From the NCBI RefSeq assembly GCF_029633965.1, contig NZ_CP091277.1, positions 1,547,940-1,611,939 on the forward strand: DNA of 64,000 bases, written 5' to 3'. The translations under genes and the position numbers were made by a program. The notes under the pieces are model-generated. The model saw nothing but the letters and a program-made list of their open reading frames with translations. It was not told the DNA's origin and made no database searches. The DNA comes from Methanogenium sp. S4BF (GTDB lineage: Archaea > Halobacteriota > Methanomicrobia > Methanomicrobiales > Methanomicrobiaceae). Each line of letters opens with the position of its first letter. Position 1 is the first letter of the stretch. Shown here one piece after another: positions 17,003 through 25,003 of the stretch.

Positions 17003-18187
17003 ATGGACCTGCTGACAGAACATCCATATAACAAAGAGGACCTGCCGAAACCCGCATTTACCCTGCGGGAGGCTGCCGGATCGGTGGGTGATTTCGGAAC
17101 GATTCTGCCGATTGTCTTCGGGGTGGCCCTCGTGTCAGACATGCACATCAGCCATATTCTCTTTTTTTTCGCGGTCTGGTTCATCATTTCCGGGTATTAC
17201 TACCGCCTGCCGGTACCCATCGAGCCCATGAAGGCCATCGGGGCAGTGGTAATAGCCGGTTCACTGACGCAGGATATCATTGCTGCATCCGGCATCATCG
17301 TCGGGATCTTCTTTCTTCTGGCAGGTCTGATGCGATGGATGGAGACGCTGAAGCGCTACATCCCGCAGAATGTCATCCGGGGCGTTCAGGCGGGCCTTGC
17401 ACTCCTGCTCCTCCGTTCAGCCTTTGGATTTGCGACGGGGGACATCATTCCGTTTGCCGTGGCAACCCTTGTCATCGGACTCTTCTGGGTCGGTGCGAAG
17501 TATACCCGGCTGCCGGATATCTCCGCCCTTATCGTGGTCTTCGGAGGTGTGGGAGCAGGGATACTCATCTCCGGGATGCCGGAGTTTGCCCTTCCTGCCC
17601 TTCCAACCCTCTTTCTGCCCTCACCGGGGGTGTTTGTCCCGGCATTCACCGACCTTGTCCTCCCGCAGGTGCCGCTCACCATCACCAATGCCATTCTGGC
17701 CACGTCTCTTCTGACCATTGACCTCTTCCGCCACGAAATAAAACCGGACCGCCTCTCTGCAACCATCGGGGTGATGAACCTGGTCTCGGTTCCCTTCGGC
17801 GGATTTCCCATGTGCCACGGCGCAGGTGGCATGGCGGGACAGTACCGCTTCGGCGCACGCACCGGCGGGGCAAATATCATCGCAGGCATCATCCTGCTCG
17901 CCTTTGCCATTTTCTTCGCCTCAGCAGGCGTGCTCTCCATCATTCCCACCGGCATATTCGGTGCCCTCCTGCTGTTTGTGGCAATCGAGCTGGGGATTCA
18001 TGCGACCAAAACCGACTCTCCCGTGGTGACCGGCGTCATGGCAGTGCTCTCCCTCGCAGGCACCATCACGATTGCATTCATTGTCGGCATGGTTCTTGCA
18101 TGGGGACGAATCGGGTACCGGAAACGCAAAGGGCGCAAAGCAGGTGCCGGAGAGACGAATACTCCACAAGAACAATCCGAAGAATAA
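17003..18187 (+). CDS. MOT1-type molybdate/sulfate transporter
   Basis: A 394-residue integral membrane protein with about 10-11 hydrophobic helices and a charged C-terminal tail. Two signature stretches of the MOT1 family are visible: LPVPIEPMKAIGAVVIAG (about residues 71-88) and GGFPMCHGAGGMAGQYRFG (about 267-285). The N-terminal AAGSVGDFGTILPI also fits. Members carry molybdate into cells; tungstate or sulfate are alternatives. The ATG at 17003 follows GGAGAG by about 6 nt. The nearby molybdenum-storage-like gene supports an oxyanion role; methanogens need Mo or W for formylmethanofuran and formate dehydrogenases. Confidence 0.87.
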   Translation: MDLLTEHPYNKEDLPKPAFTLREAAGSVGDFGTILPIVFGVALVSDMHISHILFFFAVWFIISGYYYRLPVPIEPMKAIGAVVIAGSLTQDIIAASGIIVGIFFLLAGLMRWMETLKRYIPQNVIRGVQAGLALLLLRSAFGFATGDIIPFAVATLVIGLFWVGAKYTRLPDISALIVVFGGVGAGILISGMPEFALPALPTLFLPSPGVFVPAFTDLVLPQVPLTITNAILATSLLTIDLFRHEIKPDRLSATIGVMNLVSVPFGGFPMCHGAGGMAGQYRFGARTGGANIIAGIILLAFAIFFASAGVLSIIPTGIFGALLLFVAIELGIHATKTDSPVVTGVMAVLSLAGTITIAFIVGMVLAWGRIGYRKRKGRKAGAGETNTPQEQSEE

Positions 18188-18912
18188 AACAGAGGGCTAA
18201 AGCGTTCCGCCGGGTGGGTGCAGTATGTCATATGCACCCGGTGCGACGAAAGGCCCCCATCCAAGGACAGTGTGCCGGATGCGTGTGCCGGTTCAGACTG
18301 AGAGGAAGATTCTGCCTGAGTGCACGAACCGTCAGGGCCGCTCACAGGGTTGTGGGAAGCATGGTGTTACTGGAGCGGTATATGATCCTTGTATTCCTTC
18401 CGGTGAGGGGCAGGCGTACGAGGGTCGGGCTATGTGATACGGCCACTGGGTGTGAGCCCGGGTCCATGAGATTGGTTCTGCTCCCGTTTGGGAGGGGTTG
18501 ATGATTCCACAGTGATTGAAGGGTGCAGGGGATCACAGGTTCGTGCAGGGCGGAAGGGAGGAGGACGACCAGACAAACGGCCAGGCAGAGTGAGGGAATG
18601 CTCGGAAATGAGCTTTGGGCGAGAATTCCTTTGAAGGTCACATTTGTCGGGTGTCTGCAGGAGGTACGAAAGATCATGAGGTATGGTGCTATGCCGTCGT
18701 ACCTGCCACACGAAGTCCCTTCCGCAGGGTATTCGGCATCCGGTTCAGATATCCTCACAGAGCATCGGGTTTTTCTGAATATAACTCTTTACATTTGCTC
18801 AAATGTCAACAATATTTATTTACCATGCCCTTCCCTTCCCGCCGGATGTATATCAGAAAGGAACGCCTGCCAGACGTACCATTATGCCATTTTGAAACGA
18901 ACGCATCTCCAT
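18188..18912. other. 725-nt region without a supportable gene; several hairpins
   Basis: No open frame here has family-like sequence or the C-ending codon bias of the neighbours. The plus strand is purine-rich over about 18190-18780. Clear inverted repeats are GGGTGCA/TGCACCC (18216-18222/18233-18239) and AGGTACGA/TCGTACCT (18662-18669/18697-18704), the latter enclosing GGTAT/ATGCC. The last 130 nt (18780-18912) are AT-rich, with AATATTTATT (18810-18819) a possible box A for hisD. SRP and RNase P RNA were considered and not supported. It may be an unknown structured RNA or a decayed gene. Confidence 0.4.
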
Positions 18913-20160
18913 ATGTTGAAACCGCTGCAGGTCGAGGCGTGGGTGCAGTCACGCCGGTCTGACCTTGATGATGTACGGGAGCCGGTTGAGGCAATCATAC
19001 GCCAGGTGCGGGAGGGGAAGGACGCCGCCCTGCGTGACCTGACGGCCCGGTTTGACGGAATCGAGATAGAGGACTTCCGTGTCACAGAAGAGGAGATAGA
19101 GGCGGCATACGATGATATTTCCCCCGAAATTGCTGAGCGCCTTATCGAGGCAGAGGCGCGAATCACCCAGTTCCATGAGCTGCAGAAACGCACCGGCATG
19201 TGGCTGCAGGAGACAGAGCCCGGCATCACCCTCGGGGTAAAGACGACGCCGCTCTCCCGTATCGGCGCCTACGTGCCCGGCGGGAGGGCCGCATACCCGT
19301 CCACCGCCCTGATGACTGCAGTTCCCGCACGCGTGGCAGGCGTTAAAGAGATCTGCTGCTGCACACCACCCCCCATCCACCCCCTGACGCTTGTCGCCCT
19401 CGATATTGCTGGCGTGTCTGAGATCTACCGTCTCGGCGGGGCGCAGGCCATCGCTGCAATGGCCCTCGGGACGGAGACAGTCGCACCGGTGCAGAAGATC
19501 GTCGGTCCGGGGAACATCTTTGTGACAGCGGCAAAGATGATGCTCCGCGACCATGCGGAGATTGACTTCCCCGCAGGCCCCTCGGAGATTGGCATCATCG
19601 CAGACAGCACCGCGATACCTGAGTATATCGCAGCAGACATCATGGCACAGGCCGAGCATGACCCGAAGGCCGCCTGCATCCTTGTCACGACCGACCCCGC
19701 CATTGCCGAGGCGGCATCAGCGGAAGTGGCCCGGATGTTTGAACAGAGCCCACGAAAAGAGATTATCGAAAAGGCACTGGCGAACTCCGGCTACATCATC
19801 GCAGAGACACTGGACGAGGCCATCAGCATGATGAACGGGATTGCGCCCGAGCACCTCTCCATCCAGGTGGCAGACACCTTTGCCGTCCTTTCAAAAATCG
19901 AGAATGCAGGCTCCATCTTCGCAGGCCCCTTCACTGCGGTTGCCTGCGGGGACTATGCCTCCGGCACCAACCATGTCCTCCCGACAGCCGGGTATGCCCG
20001 GATGTACTCAGGACTTAACGTGGACCACTTCTGCAAGACGTCGACCATTCAGATGATTGACCGGGAAGGGCTGGAAGCGATTGGCGATATTGTCGAGACG
20101 CTTGCCGATGCGGAAGGATTGCATGCCCATGCTGAATCGGTCAGGGTTCGGCGGAAATAA
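18913..20160 (+). CDS. hisD: Histidinol dehydrogenase
   Basis: A 415-residue zinc enzyme performing the last two steps of histidine synthesis (L-histidinol to L-histidine, two NAD). Recognisable blocks: YVPGGRAAYPST (about residues 117-128), KIVGPGNIFVTAAK (about 196-209), IDFPAGPSEI, AQAEHDPKA, the catalytic APEHLSIQV (about 312-320) and GDYASGTNHVLPT with the zinc-ligand aspartate (about 346-358). The ATG at 18913 gives the normal N-terminus; the longer frame upstream lacks family sequence. Its last about 300 nt are duplicated at 20811-21059, with the hicBA genes in between. Confidence 0.95.
   Translation: MLKPLQVEAWVQSRRSDLDDVREPVEAIIRQVREGKDAALRDLTARFDGIEIEDFRVTEEEIEAAYDDISPEIAERLIEAEARITQFHELQKRTGMWLQETEPGITLGVKTTPLSRIGAYVPGGRAAYPSTALMTAVPARVAGVKEICCCTPPPIHPLTLVALDIAGVSEIYRLGGAQAIAAMALGTETVAPVQKIVGPGNIFVTAAKMMLRDHAEIDFPAGPSEIGIIADSTAIPEYIAADIMAQAEHDPKAACILVTTDPAIAEAASAEVARMFEQSPRKEIIEKALANSGYIIAETLDEAISMMNGIAPEHLSIQVADTFAVLSKIENAGSIFAGPFTAVACGDYASGTNHVLPTAGYARMYSGLNVDHFCKTSTIQMIDREGLEAIGDIVETLADAEGLHAHAESVRVRRK
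19864..20160 (+). repeat. hisD 3'-end duplication, upstream (intact) copy
   Basis: This segment of hisD is repeated in the same orientation at 20811-21059. Long blocks match nearly exactly (for example TTCAAAAATCGAGAATGCAG), while scattered third-position changes show the copies are not recent identical duplicates. The upstream copy keeps the GDYASGTNHVLPT segment that the other lacks. Confidence 0.9.
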
Positions 20161-20323
20161 GAATATCAACCTATTTTTGGAATCTGTTGAGTGATCTCAG
20201 AATATGAAAACGGGATTACCCAACCCCCATAACGACTGCCAATAATCCATACAAAGGCATCCTCACAAAAAGCTAATACATACACAACCAATACCAGACT
20301 ACCAATACAGGGACCGAATATAT

Positions 20324-20539
20324 ATGAAACTTGATATCGTTCTTGAAAAGGAAGAAGACGGTGGGTACTCCGCCCACTGTCCGGCCCTCAAGGGATGCCA
20401 TTCTCAGGGCAGGACACGGGAAGAAGCGCTGGAAAATATGCAGGAAGCTATAGAACTGTATCTTGAAGTCGCCCATGATCTCGCCTCCCGTCAGGTAACA
20501 TCACAGCCGGGTTCAATCCTCGTTGATCTCGCAGTATGA
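20324..20539 (+). CDS. hicB: HicB-type antitoxin
   Basis: A 71-residue protein with the HicB partial RNase-H fold pattern: an N-terminal strand MKLDIVLEKEEDGGYSAHCP, then ALKGCHSQGRTREEALENMQEAI and a helix toward the C-terminus. It neutralises HicA. No added DNA-binding domain is seen. Its stop overlaps the hicA start (ATGA), giving the order antitoxin then toxin. The pair sits between hisD and a truncated hisD copy, so it looks inserted. Confidence 0.88.
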   Translation: MKLDIVLEKEEDGGYSAHCPALKGCHSQGRTREEALENMQEAIELYLEVAHDLASRQVTSQPGSILVDLAV

Positions 20540-20769
20540 ATACAAAGCGCCTTCTTCCGATATCCGGAAAAGATATGGTTCGGGTTTTTTCAAAAATCGG
20601 ATTTCAGGTTGAACGCAAACGTGGCAGTCATATCATCATGAGCCGTGGCGATGAAATCCTTGTCATCCCGGATCACAATCCAATATCAAAAGGGACTGAA
20701 CGTGAACTCATCAAAGACGCGGGCCTTACAGTAGAAGCGTTCAACGAACTGCTCAAAGGAAAGAAGTAA
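20536..20769 (+). CDS. hicA: HicA-type mRNA interferase toxin
   Basis: A 77-residue protein with the HicA double-stranded-RNA-binding-like fold signature: SGKDMVRVFSKIGFQVERKR, then GSHIIM with the conserved catalytic histidine, IPDHNPISKGTERELIKDAG and a short C-terminal helix. It would cleave mRNA when freed from HicB. All expected residues are present, so it should be active. Translation is coupled to hicB by the 4-nt overlap. Confidence 0.88.
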   Translation: MNTKRLLPISGKDMVRVFSKIGFQVERKRGSHIIMSRGDEILVIPDHNPISKGTERELIKDAGLTVEAFNELLKGKK

Positions 20770-20810
20770 CGGGAACTTAAAGAGAGCTCAATCGTCCATC
20801 CCGGATATGA

Positions 20811-21059
20811 CAGGTGGCGGACAGCTTTGCCATTCTTTCAAAAATCGAGAATGCAGGCTCCATCTTCGCCGGCCCCTTCACCACAGCAGGATATGCCCGG
20901 ATGTACTCAGGGATCATTGTGGACCCCTTCTGCAAGACGTCGACCATCCAGATGATTGACCGGGAAGGGCTGGAAGCGATCGGCGATATTGTCGAGACGC
21001 TCGCCGACGCGGAAGGACTGCATGCACATGCTGAGTCGGTCAGGGTTTGGCGAAAATAA
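20811..21059 (+). pseudogene. Truncated, internally deleted copy of the hisD 3' end
   Basis: This 249-nt piece matches hisD 19864-20160 in the same frame and ends at a matching TAA. Relative to hisD it lacks 48 nt, in frame, that encode the segment around GDYASGTNHVLP with the zinc-ligand aspartate, so it could not be active even if joined to the rest. No start signal is seen before it. Divergence from hisD is mostly synonymous, suggesting an origin from a related hisD allele or an old duplication. It closes the hicBA insertion on the right. Confidence 0.9.
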
Positions 21060-21250
21060 GATCCTGATACTCATTTTTGCTCAGGAGAGCATCCGGTATC
21101 CTCCGACTCTGTATGAAAAGCGAATAGCGATATACATTCTTTGTTTTGCGCCGTTTCCAGGGAGTATACCACTCTATCACGAATATTCAGACCATCCCAA
21201 TCTTCAGTTCCTGTAATTCTGCCAGGAATAATCCATTCGATTCAGTCGTC

Positions 21251-22612
21251 TTACGGCAAATACCACTCCACCAACGCCAGAAACTCCTCAACCGTCTCCC
21301 GTGAATACGGCCCCTCTTCATAGGCCGTGACAATCGTCATCGCATCACGGAAGGTGGAGAGGGCCATGAGAAATCCGTATGGCCAGCAGACACAGGGGAG
21401 GAGGCAGACATCCCGGAGACGGAGGGGGTGCCCGTTGATTCCTTCAGGCGGGAGGAAGTCCTCCTCCCTGAATATTCCAATATTTGAGAATACCGGGTTC
21501 TTCTGCCCGGTCGTTTCATATCCCTGCATCATCGCATCAAAAAACTGCCGGACCGCAGGCATCCCGCCCGCACAGATCTCCTCGTAGAAGAGGATGCACC
21601 CAAGCCCCATTGCAAGGCCCTCCGCCTTCCGTTTCTTCGTCACCGCCGTCACCTGACAGATGGCATCCTCCAGCCGTGCGTCTTCTCCGGCGGTGACGGT
21701 GACCTCATAGGCGACCGAGAGGTTCATGGGCAGACTGGCTCCGGTTTCATCGGCGGCGTATGCAGCGGCCGGACAGCCTGCAGCACCTGACAGAGCAAGC
21801 GGGCGGCGAAGATCCGCTGAGGTCAGAAGGGACCGGGGCTGGTCAGGGTCAGCGGGGTTGTTCCGGACTTTTTGGAATGCGAGGAAGAAGGCACCGATCA
21901 TGATGTCGTTTATTGTCGCGCCGTGCCGTTTCCCGAATGCCTTGGCCCGCCCGAGACGCTCAGGTGAAAGGGTCCGGGACGAAATCCTGGGCGTCCCCCT
22001 CCCCGTTCGTTCGGCGGGGAACCGCCACCGATCCACAAAGGGCTCCTCGCTATCGCGGGCCGCCTGCATCTCCTCTGCGGTGAACCGGGCAAGAACCGGA
22101 CCAGTAGTCCGGTCATACCACCCGGCGGGGGCGGGCCGGAAGTCCGGGTCCTGTTCGAGCTCGCCATATACCCGGAAAAGCTGGCGTGCCAGATCCCGGA
22201 GGCCGCCTGCGTCAGAGAAGCCGTGATGGCAGGTGACCGTGACCCGATCGCCCCCCATCTCACGTGACAGGCTTACCCGCAGCTGCGGCCCGTTCCGGAC
22301 GTCAAGAGGTGCCGGAGGACACTCCGGAGGCATCGGAGTGACATCACCGTTTCCGGGCGGCGGACATTCAAAGGCCCGCCCCCACTCCCCTTCGGAAATC
22401 TCCTCCCAGCGGGGCATCCCGTTTTCTTCCGCAAACCGTGACCGGAGATACGGGTTCGCTTCAAGCAGGCGCATGGTGGCTGTCTGCAGAACCGTTTCGT
22501 CGAGGTGCCCGTCAAACGCAAAGACAAGGTGCATCGTCGGGTCATAGATGCGCTCAAAATAGACATTGAAGAGGTCAAAGGCGGGTGCCGGACGGCCGGG
22601 GGGAAGCGTCAT
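21251..22612 (-). CDS. Stand-alone condensation-domain-like acyltransferase
   Basis: A 453-residue protein. The motif HHGFSDAGG (about residues 129-137) matches the HHxxxDG active-site motif of the condensation/acyltransferase superfamily (NRPS condensation, PapA, wax-ester synthase types), and a phenylalanine-rich opening DLFNVYFERIYDPTMHLVFA and NDIMIGAFFLAFQK resemble their N- and C-lobes. No carrier, adenylation or other domain is fused. It probably transfers an acyl group to an unknown alcohol or amine acceptor. The start at 22612 (MTLPPGRPAPAF) is the first in frame. A related fragment ends the window at 63848. Confidence 0.7.
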   Translation of the reverse strand: MTLPPGRPAPAFDLFNVYFERIYDPTMHLVFAFDGHLDETVLQTATMRLLEANPYLRSRFAEENGMPRWEEISEGEWGRAFECPPPGNGDVTPMPPECPPAPLDVRNGPQLRVSLSREMGGDRVTVTCHHGFSDAGGLRDLARQLFRVYGELEQDPDFRPAPAGWYDRTTGPVLARFTAEEMQAARDSEEPFVDRWRFPAERTGRGTPRISSRTLSPERLGRAKAFGKRHGATINDIMIGAFFLAFQKVRNNPADPDQPRSLLTSADLRRPLALSGAAGCPAAAYAADETGASLPMNLSVAYEVTVTAGEDARLEDAICQVTAVTKKRKAEGLAMGLGCILFYEEICAGGMPAVRQFFDAMMQGYETTGQKNPVFSNIGIFREEDFLPPEGINGHPLRLRDVCLLPCVCWPYGFLMALSTFRDAMTIVTAYEEGPYSRETVEEFLALVEWYLP

Positions 22613-22834
22613 ATCAGAGGATATTTTTCTCCTGAAGGGATATGTGCTTTCACCTGCGGTTTCACGTTATATCAGGGGATAGCCGGAATCGGATAGCGAA
22701 ATCGATACCGGTTCCGATTCGGGCACCGGACCCGGTGAACGAAGATGAATGATGCGAAAATATCCGTCGTACGAGTAACTATTTCGTGAACTGCGCTGTA
22801 CTCTCAGTATGAAACGGCACTCTGCAGGTGAAAT

Positions 22835-24409
22835 ATGACTGACAGAAGCCCCGTCCTCAGGGACGCCGCAATCGGTATCGGTGCCGGAATCGTCATCACC
22901 GGGCTCATCCATCTCTTCCCGGAAGGATGGATGCACCTTTCCTCATATAACCAGACCCTCCTCGGGATGGGAATCATCCATATGTATGCATCTCTTCTGC
23001 TGGTGCTCTTCTTTGCCGGATGCATGATTCCCTTCGTGCTTCATACGGATGCCCGGCAACCGATCATCCTGCATGCCGCCCTGACCGGCATCATCGCAGC
23101 AGGCGTGGCCCGCGTCCTGCCGTTCATCGGAAAGCCTGTATACATTCTCTCGTCGCTTCTCTCAACAATGCCGCAACTGTTCGTAATCCTTGCCTGCGGA
23201 ATGCTTGTCTCCGCCTCCGGCGGATGTGTTGCCTCAGCTATCAGGAGGGAGGAGGAGGGAAAAACTGCATCCCTGGTTCCGGTAGCAGTTGCAATTATCG
23301 CAGTGATCGTCCTTCCGCCGCTTCTTGCCGCTGCAGGCGTATATACGGCCATCATCTCCCCGGCCCCCTATACCGGCGGTTCACCGGGGCAATCGACCGA
23401 CCTGCGGTTACTGAAACTCTCCCCTGACGGCAGTCCGGAGTGGGAGGAGACGGTGGACATCAGCACCTATGACGGGCCAGATGCCCTCGCCGAATTTCCG
23501 GACGGATATCTCCTGACGGCAACAGAATACAGCCAGGAATACAACACCATTCATCTGATCCGGCTGGACGGGGATGGCAACCACACCCGTTTGTCTGCTA
23601 TCCAATCCGGATTTAGCCCGGTCACATCCATCGTCCCCACACCGGACGGCGGATTTCTCCTTGCAACAGAAACGCCGGAGATCATGCACATCACGACCAC
23701 GGGAGAAGTCCTCTGGACGAGACCACTTTCAACCGGAAGCCAGGGACAGGGACCTGTCTCCCTTCTGGCCCGTGATGACGGCACCTTCGTTGCCGCGTGG
23801 ACAAACCGGACCGCCTGTCTGGATGCAAACGGGACCATCCTCTGGGATGTATCCCCCGACACAATAGGGAGCGGACCATCCTTCGCCGTCCTTACGGAGG
23901 CTGATAATGGCGGCGTTCTGGTCTGCACGGAAGGGAAGCACATCAAGGCCGATAATCAATATACGGTTTATCCGGTTGCTGTCCGCCTCGATGCAGACGG
24001 TACCATTCAGTGGGAAAAATCCTTCGGCAACGGGAACACCGACACCGTTTTGGGCACCTGGCAGAACGAAAACGGACATACTATCCTCTATCGTACCACC
24101 ACATTCCCAAAAGATCTCTGGGGCAACGTTGTGCAGGCATACACCAGTCACCTCATCAGCCTGAGTGACGATGGAGCCGTAACCGGATTGCAGGAAGTCC
24201 CGGATACCGGCGGAGATGTGATCCCGTCACCATCCGGAGGATACCTCTCCCCTGACACCGGGGAGACCACCATCACCGGCACCGCATATGATACGGGGGG
24301 ACAGGTAATCTGGACAGAGGAATACGACATACAGGCGAATCCCTACTCTCTCCGGGGCATCGGAACAGCAGACGGCGGATATCTCATCGCCGTCTCCTCC
24401 CCCTCATGA
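22835..24409 (+). CDS. Membrane-anchored beta-propeller (PQQ-like repeat) protein
   Basis: A 524-residue protein. The N-terminal 175 residues hold about five hydrophobic helices; the remainder (about 185-520) is an extracellular-type beta-propeller built from repeated blades with patterns such as DGSPEWEETVD, TTGEVLWTRPL, ANGTILWDVSP and DGTIQWEKSFG, the W-containing signature of PQQ-like repeats. An AGGTGA site lies about 4 nt before the ATG. It ends 6 nt inside the convergent gene at 24404. No ligand or enzyme activity is visible; a surface structural or sensing role is a guess. Confidence 0.7.
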   Translation: MTDRSPVLRDAAIGIGAGIVITGLIHLFPEGWMHLSSYNQTLLGMGIIHMYASLLLVLFFAGCMIPFVLHTDARQPIILHAALTGIIAAGVARVLPFIGKPVYILSSLLSTMPQLFVILACGMLVSASGGCVASAIRREEEGKTASLVPVAVAIIAVIVLPPLLAAAGVYTAIISPAPYTGGSPGQSTDLRLLKLSPDGSPEWEETVDISTYDGPDALAEFPDGYLLTATEYSQEYNTIHLIRLDGDGNHTRLSAIQSGFSPVTSIVPTPDGGFLLATETPEIMHITTTGEVLWTRPLSTGSQGQGPVSLLARDDGTFVAAWTNRTACLDANGTILWDVSPDTIGSGPSFAVLTEADNGGVLVCTEGKHIKADNQYTVYPVAVRLDADGTIQWEKSFGNGNTDTVLGTWQNENGHTILYRTTTFPKDLWGNVVQAYTSHLISLSDDGAVTGLQEVPDTGGDVIPSPSGGYLSPDTGETTITGTAYDTGGQVIWTEEYDIQANPYSLRGIGTADGGYLIAVSSPS

Positions 24410-24829
24410 GATCCCGGAGAGAAACAGCAGAATCCACAGGGCAGCAAGAGGCAGAGCCAGAATCCGCGGAAGGCTCTCCTTTTTTGAAGCCATCCATCCG
24501 ATCAGCCCGAGACAGAGAGGCAGGATCAGATGATACCCTGAAAACCTGAGCAGATATGCCATATCCATGGGATACGTTGCAAAGCCCGGAGAGAAAAGAA
24601 TCAGGAGAAGCAAAAACACGTATGAGAAAGTGCCTGCAAGGAATGCCCGGATTGCATCACCGGTCAGATACCCGAACAGCATGGCTCCTGAGGGATACCC
24701 GAAGAGCATAATGACAGCGAGAACCGGGTACACATACAGTGCAGCGGTGAGAATCGCAAAGCCGAGAAGGTAGAGGACCAGAAGAACGTTTTTTCTTTCA
24801 GGACTCATCTGGTCATACCGCTCTCTCAT
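24404..24829 (-). CDS. Unknown four-helix membrane protein
   Basis: A 141-residue protein with four hydrophobic segments (about residues 16-36, 38-55, 61-84 and 95-140 as one or two helices) and a short charged N-terminus MRERYDQMSPERKN. No motif is recognised. Its 3' end overlaps that of the propeller gene by 6 nt (convergent). The next plus-strand gene starts 174 nt beyond its 5' end. Confidence 0.55.
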   Translation of the reverse strand: MRERYDQMSPERKNVLLVLYLLGFAILTAALYVYPVLAVIMLFGYPSGAMLFGYLTGDAIRAFLAGTFSYVFLLLLILFSPGFATYPMDMAYLLRFSGYHLILPLCLGLIGWMASKKESLPRILALPLAALWILLFLSGIS

Positions 24830-25003
24830 GGGAGAGGGATTTCATCTTCTCCGCCATGAAGGTTTGCCGGGAGTACCCGTCTCTCCGATGCATCCCAACC
24901 TTTACCATACCGGACAGGAAAATCCCTGTCTATGGGCCACAGGATCCGGGGATGCGATACGTCCGCCATCTTTGTGAAAGCGGGAGCACTGATCCGCAAC
25001 CGG

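Noticed and set aside
18225-18437. Cysteine-containing 70-codon frame before hisD
   Set aside because: Codon choice is unlike neighbours, no family pattern is seen, and other frames through the same region are equally open.
18188-18780. Possible SRP RNA or RNase P RNA
   Set aside because: A CGGAAGGGAG-like stretch (18550-18559) recalls SRP helix 8, and GAGGAAGATTC recalls RNase P CR-I, but flanking stems do not pair and the other conserved regions are absent.
20324-20769. An integrative element carrying hicBA with its own integrase
   Set aside because: No integrase or recombinase gene is seen between the two hisD ends; only the duplication supports insertion.
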